Assembly: GCA_032622095.1 (NCBI GenBank)
Contig: CP136066.1
Location: 148,583,559 to 148,647,558, forward strand
Reading direction: 5' to 3'
Source: Siphonodentalium dalli
Lineage: Eukaryota > Mollusca > Scaphopoda > Gadilida > Siphonodentaliidae
Length of the DNA: 64,000 nt
The notes under the pieces were generated by a model. The model did no database searches. It was not told where the DNA came from and worked only from the letters and a program-made list of their open reading frames with translations. This document shows, piece after piece, positions 59,344-64,000 of this stretch (position 1 is its first letter; every line of letters starts with the position of its first letter). The translations under genes were made by a program, and so were the position numbers.

Positions 59344-60195
59344 TTATGGTCATCAATAACAGTAAATACCCTAACCCCACCCACATCATGTAGGTTAACA
59401 AAACTGACAATAAATAAGTTTCCGTGGACATAATTGCCATGCTTGAAACGACCGATTATCAGTTTGAATATTTTAGTCGTTTAATATATATAAAACATAA
59501 TAAGATATTTCTGTAAACAAAATATTGCAGTAAAATCAAATTTAAAATAGGGACATTTTGAGCTGAAACCCTCTGCGCTGTTTACGGATATCGATTATAA
59601 TAATTAGCAAAACGAAGCCATCCATCCATCGAAATAGTTTCTATGAAGCGAATTATATCAGGTCAGAATATATTATTATTTTAATACATATTAAATATTC
59701 ATATGTTCGTGTAAATATATTGGAGAAAGGTTCTAATCCGACACAACGTTCGAAGGTTTGTTTAAAACTAAACGGACATTGATACCAGACAAATTCTAAA
59801 TTGAAACTAAATTGAACATTTATCAAAGGTCCCGTCAAGATATTTTCGATCTAACAACAGGAAGATGTAAATCTATAAGATTCAATAAATATATATATAG
59901 TCATATGTTCCTGTCAAAATATTAGAGTTTAGTATTAAGTTAGCACCCTTCTTGAAATAATGCATGTGTATCGGTACCATTCCGACTCCCTCCGACTCCC
60001 ATATATTAGTTATTTTTTATGAATAATCGCGGTATATTGGTAGCTTTACTTTCTCTTGGCCAATTTTTACAATCGACGGGTTGAATTTCGATAAAATTTC
60101 GGTTAAATAAAATGATGCTGCTCATTTGCCAATTTGAGCAGCAATTTCGAGAATATATTTTGGACTAGGGAGGTGATAATTAATTACGTAACGGA
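59344..60195 (+). repeat. Triplicated segment, copy 3 (truncated)
   Basis: It begins TATGGTCATCAATAACAGTA as copy 1 does. It carries about 450 bp not found in copy 1 between AATACCCTAA and GGTCCCGTCAAG (59378-59826), then follows copies 1 and 2 to GTAACG.ACACCGCGAGCTC (60195). There it breaks off into the CGTG-rich minisatellite. Confidence 0.75.
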
Positions 60196-60578
60196 CACCG
60201 CGAGCTCTGCCACCGCGGCTTGCCAAGCTCCGGCCGCCAGCGATGTTTCCGTGTTCAGCCATGTTCCTCCGTGTTCATGTCGCGGTCACCTGTGGTATGG
60301 CCGTGGTCACCCGTGGTCATAGCGTGGATTTCCGTGTTCAAACGTGATCATTTGGCCGTGGTCACCCGTTCGTCGTACCGTGATCATAGCGTGGATGTTC
60401 CGTGTTCAAACGTGATCAGAGCGTGTTCAAACGTGATCAGAGCGTGTTCAAAATCTGAACACGATTGAACACGTTTACCCAGACCGTGTTCTTGGCGAGT
60501 TTAGATTTTGAACACGGAAAAATCGCGCGGGGTCTTCCGTGGACATGTAAAAAACCACGGGCCTTGTACTGTACATAA
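60196..60578. repeat. CGTG-rich minisatellite with CAGTACAAGGCC terminus (right, inverted)
   Basis: Short units such as CCGTGTTCA, GCGTGTTCAAACGTGATCAG and CCGTGGTCACCCG end with AAAACCACGGGCCTTGTACTG followed by TA. This is the reverse complement of the terminus at 51055. The two could be the ends of one ~9.5-kb element or two solo copies. Confidence 0.75.
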
Positions 60579-60804
60579 ACATCGCACACAAATTTAAAAA
60601 AAAAAAAAAACATAAAAAACACAAACACAAACCAAGTGTACATATGTAATGCAATCTTAACCATTACATTTTAACCAATACATCTCACTGTTTCACAACC
60701 AAGACTAGGTTTTATATTTATTTTAACCCACATGTGGGGTACTCCTCATAAATAAAGGAGGGATATCCAACACAACAACAACAATACAGCATTATGCCCA
60801 TGAG

Positions 60805-61015
60805 CGTTGATAGAGCACCCATTAAGTTCTATAATATTATTCTTTGAAATGTTGGTAGAGCACGATTAAGTGCTCTATTATTACTCCTGAAACTGTTGGT
60901 AGATCACTCTTTAAATGCTACAATATTACACTGTGAAGGGTTGGCAGATCATCCGTCAAGTGATCTAATGTTAAACTTCTAAGTATTGGAAGTGCACATG
61001 TTAAGTGTAGGTAAG
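60805..61015 (+). repeat. ~52-bp minisatellite, about four to five units
   Basis: Units share GTTGGTAGAGCAC..ATTAAGTGCTCTA.TATTA..C.TTGAAA with considerable divergence (60807, 60853, 60894, 60938 and a degenerate unit near 60985). Confidence 0.7.
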
Positions 61016-62821
61016 CACAACATTGTTTGCAGTTTGGCTGGGTGATCAAGTACTCTAATACACCGTTGGTGGGTTGAGATGAAAGAGTTATGTTCTTCGT
61101 TCTGGGGACTAGATTATGAAAATTAAGTCGAATGTGCACACAACGTAACTCAATCTAAATGTCGCTCCAAGCTATTTTTCAAAAGAGCAAAATGTCAAAG
61201 TAGACAATCGGCTATTTTACAAGATACGACAATGTGTGCATGGTTCATGAGGAAATGTTTGATCGTACATGTAGGAAACTTGTTAACATTTATCAATTGA
61301 CGAGTGACTTTAAGCATTTAAATTGAAGAAAAATAAATGTATCCAGTGAATGGACCAGTTATCATATACATACAATAACTTGCCTTACGGGTTTTGAAAA
61401 CGACGAATATATCCAAAACATATTTTGTATTTAAACAAAACAAAACAGGTATTGCAATCACAGTAAATGTTATTGAAATAAGAATATAACACAGACAACA
61501 TTAGCCCATGTGCAAATGAATGAATCCTCATATTGAGAACATAACATTGGAGTTATCTAATCTTGTAGTACATGTATATTTATATATTTAACACCAGAAA
61601 TGCCATGAGTGGCAGGAGTGAAAAACAGAAATTTACGAGCGGTTGCAAGCTGCAAGTGAAATTTTATTCCAGCCACTTGTGATATATTTCTGGAATTTTT
61701 AAATACAGGAAAATAATGAGGACTTGGATACGAATACGCGATTGATTTCGGGCATATTAACAACATTAGATATGTCGATACATGTAGAAGTTTTGTACAA
61801 ATATGGATGAATATTGAATTTGAAATCGACGGATTACTTTCTTCTGCAGTAAAGCACGGACACAGTTATGGCGCTGTCCATTATTTGTACACAATTTGTA
61901 AAATATAGCTTTTACTGGATCGACTGGCATTGGAATTTTAGGATGAATTATCACCCATATAGAGGGGAACAACAGGTCGAATACACGATTTATCGGTCTA
62001 CTTTCCCAAGAAATTTCATAACTCTTGCCGCCTATCAACGATATATCAGGCAGTACATACTGTGTGTCGCGAAGTATGTAGACTGATATATCATATCCCA
62101 ACATAATCCGAATTATTACGATTTTGTATTCCTTCCTGTCGAATTTTCTAAAAACTGACTGACTGTTGAATTTTGGGGTAAGGGGTGACATAATATCGAA
62201 GATAACAGCGCCTATGAAGATCACAGCACCTATGATAAAGGATGACATTTTTAGCCTATTATTTGCGGTATATATTTAAAAAAAATTCTAGATTGTTCAC
62301 GAGAACCCGCATCATAGCAATATTAATATTGAACTATCGCCCATTAAGATGGGGAAAACAAATGAAAATGTTTTGGTCTATTTTCACAATAATTAATTTT
62401 GGGGTGATGGGTGAACTGATCTTACATAATACACGTATTGCAGAGGTTGACTTGTTCAGCCTATTATCATATGCTATGTATGTCGCCACCGTTTCCTAGA
62501 CTATATCCGAGATATCAGGTTAAAGCAGTATTGATTTTTATTCCACACCCATCTATGCGAGGCACATGTATTCAACGGAATACGAGCCATTGAATACATA
62601 TTAGTGTATACCTCTAGTGGAATACAAGCCGGAACTATAATTGTTGACGTTGTCACCAAGAAAGATCAAGTATACATTACGTCAACGATCCGATTCTGGT
62701 GATGCCCAGAAAATTTCTGGTTATTCATCAGAGTTAAATCACAATAAAGGTAGTCATAGTTTCAATGAAGGTGACAGTAATGGATTTAATTTATCTGACA
62801 CAACAGTGTAGAATAAATACA
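61016..62821. other. Unassigned sequence with a 160-codon ORF
   Basis: The longest uninterrupted ORFs here (61766-62248 minus, 160 codons; 61868-62086 plus) overlap on opposite strands and show no domain, signal peptide or splice context that I trust. CATTAAGATGGGG-like and TATAGAGGGGAACAAC blocks near 61950, 62340 and 62990 look like degenerate copies of one sequence, spaced by roughly 400 and 650 bp. Confidence 0.4.
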
Positions 62822-62980
62822 GAACACAACTTGCATCATAATCGCCAATCTTTCATCGAACTCGTTGCGGACGGCGCATAGTTACATTTCGCTCAAGCTA
62901 CGCTCTCGCGAAATATATCCTTGCGCCATCCGCAACTCATTCGATAAAAGACTCTCGATTAAGATGCGCGTTGTGTTCTG
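62822..62980. repeat. ~159-bp imperfect hairpin element
   Basis: GAACACAACTTGCATC at the left pairs with GATGCGCGTTGTGTTC at the right. The inner arms (CGAACTCGTTGCGGACGGCG / CGCCATCCGCAACTCATTCG and TTTCGC/GCGAAA) continue to a loop near CAAGCTACGCTCTC. It resembles the other fold-back elements in the window. No clear target duplication. Confidence 0.7.
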
Positions 62981-64000
62981 CATATATAGCTCATTAAGAG
63001 GGGCAGAACAAGTTTAAAATTGCGATTTTTGGGTCTCTTTTTACAATACATCTCAGACATATCTTGCCATTTGACAACGAAATCGTGACACTATTATATT
63101 AAATATCTTGAAGCATCTACATTGCAACAAGTTAGCCCAAAAATTGTGTTTCTCTGTCTTGTATGTCTCATTTTGCCGAATTTAAAACAAACAGCGATTT
63201 TTGCTGAATTTTGGCTTTTAAGCATCTCAAAGTCATCTTTTGCATCATTCGTATATTTCACACCTGGTCCTATCTGGTGCGCAATGTCACAACCTTCAAA
63301 TAAATATATCACAAGCTTGTCTGTGGTGCGGATGGACTAAACATTTTCTGAAATTGATTCCGTTCGCTCAACTTTATTCTGGGAACAAGAAATGAAGCAG
63401 CCATTAAGATGGACGGATTAGGAGTAACGCTCTTATGGGTAATCAAATATTAAACAGTGCCACTGTACACCTGAAAGACATAAGTGGCAAGCTGGCCCTG
63501 TCGATCTGGTAGAAAAAATTGAGACGCGCAGTCAGTATCGATACCCATCGTGGTCAAGTGATATATTTGTCATGATCTACGTCATCGGTGCGTTGTCGCG
63601 TTCTTTGGTTAGTCGGAACAATAAGTGTCTACATGAAACATTCATGCATTGATTGTGGTCGCTTTGTCACAACAAATTCCAATATTTTAACACACTTTAG
63701 ATACATATGTTCTTGAGTGTTTGATACATGGATTCCCTCGAATCGAAGCATCATATTGTCTTCCTTTCTCTGCCAGAATCGTATTTCGGCCCAGTAGAAA
63801 TCCGTGAGAGATTAGCGATGCTGATGGAGCTTGCCTGTCTCTTTTAACCAACAAGCTTCAATCGCAACGGCTCGGCCATTTCCGTGTTCGCGTGAAAATA
63901 ACCTCTACCATAACTAGGCACCATATTCGCGTATAAAGCTGCATTGCACACCCCTGGTTACTAATATTATACAGCACAATTTGGGAGAATGCAGAGGCTT
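62981..64000. other. Unassigned sequence to the window end
   Basis: Two opposite-strand 72-codon ORFs (63094-63340) overlap and have no recognised domain. No RNA gene or delimited repeat is supported. Confidence 0.45.

Noticed and set aside
61766-62248. 160-codon minus-strand ORF, one of the longest in the window
   Set aside because: It has a hydrophobic start but no domain, overlaps a plus-strand ORF, and lies in AT-rich DNA where such lengths arise by chance; no splice or promoter support.

Overview
This window looks like intergenic, repeat-dominated nuclear DNA from a marine invertebrate, most likely a bivalve or other lophotrochozoan. The evidence is: AT-rich sequence with long homopolymer and (TA)n runs; spliced exons with GT/AG borders and a AATAAA signal; a C-type lectin fold; decayed copies of a multicopy gene family that I know from corals, molluscs and fish; and repeats built from AAGGTCA half-sites with (GACA)n tails, which I associate with mollusc genomes. 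There are no bacterial operons, no rRNA and no CRISPR array. I found no complete intact protein-coding gene. The species call is inference.

Layout. 0-4 kb: dispersed fold-back and MITE-like elements. 5.5-9.2 kb: two exons of a C-type lectin domain, then a broken second copy of its last exon that is split by a hAT-type element with a perfect 8-bp target duplication. 14.4-16.9 kb: a 2.5-kb element with about 40-bp terminal inverted repeats and a 5-bp target duplication, carrying a C2H2 zinc-finger exon with intact splice sites but an in-frame TGA. 18.8-20.7 kb: two tandem copies of an AAGGTCA-rich repeat inserted in TA repeats, one split by a 329-bp TTAA-flanked (piggyBac-like) MITE. 22.3-29.1 kb: a large inverted structure, with ~157-bp tandem repeats on both outer sides pointing opposite ways and two head-to-head pseudogene copies of one invertebrate protein family between them; the left copy carries a further 1.7-kb transposon. 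31-35.4 kb: a Gln-rich and acidic decayed reading frame followed by a 1.18-kb hAT-type element. 36.6-39.6 kb: a duplicated 90-bp segment, one copy split by a 1.66-kb element. 40.3-51.06 kb: a tandem array of ~860-bp units with a higher-order A/B alternation (1762 bp), interrupted by a 1368-bp PIF/Harbinger-like element. 51-60.6 kb: CGTG-rich minisatellites in opposite orientation at the two sides of a triplicated ~1.5-kb segment. 60.6-64 kb: a minisatellite, a hairpin element and unassigned sequence.

The lectin exons and the zinc-finger exon are the only segments that resemble ordinary host exons. The rest is best read as nested transposition and local amplification. At least ten insertions can be delimited by terminal inverted repeats, most with matching target duplications, so the order of events can be partly reconstructed.
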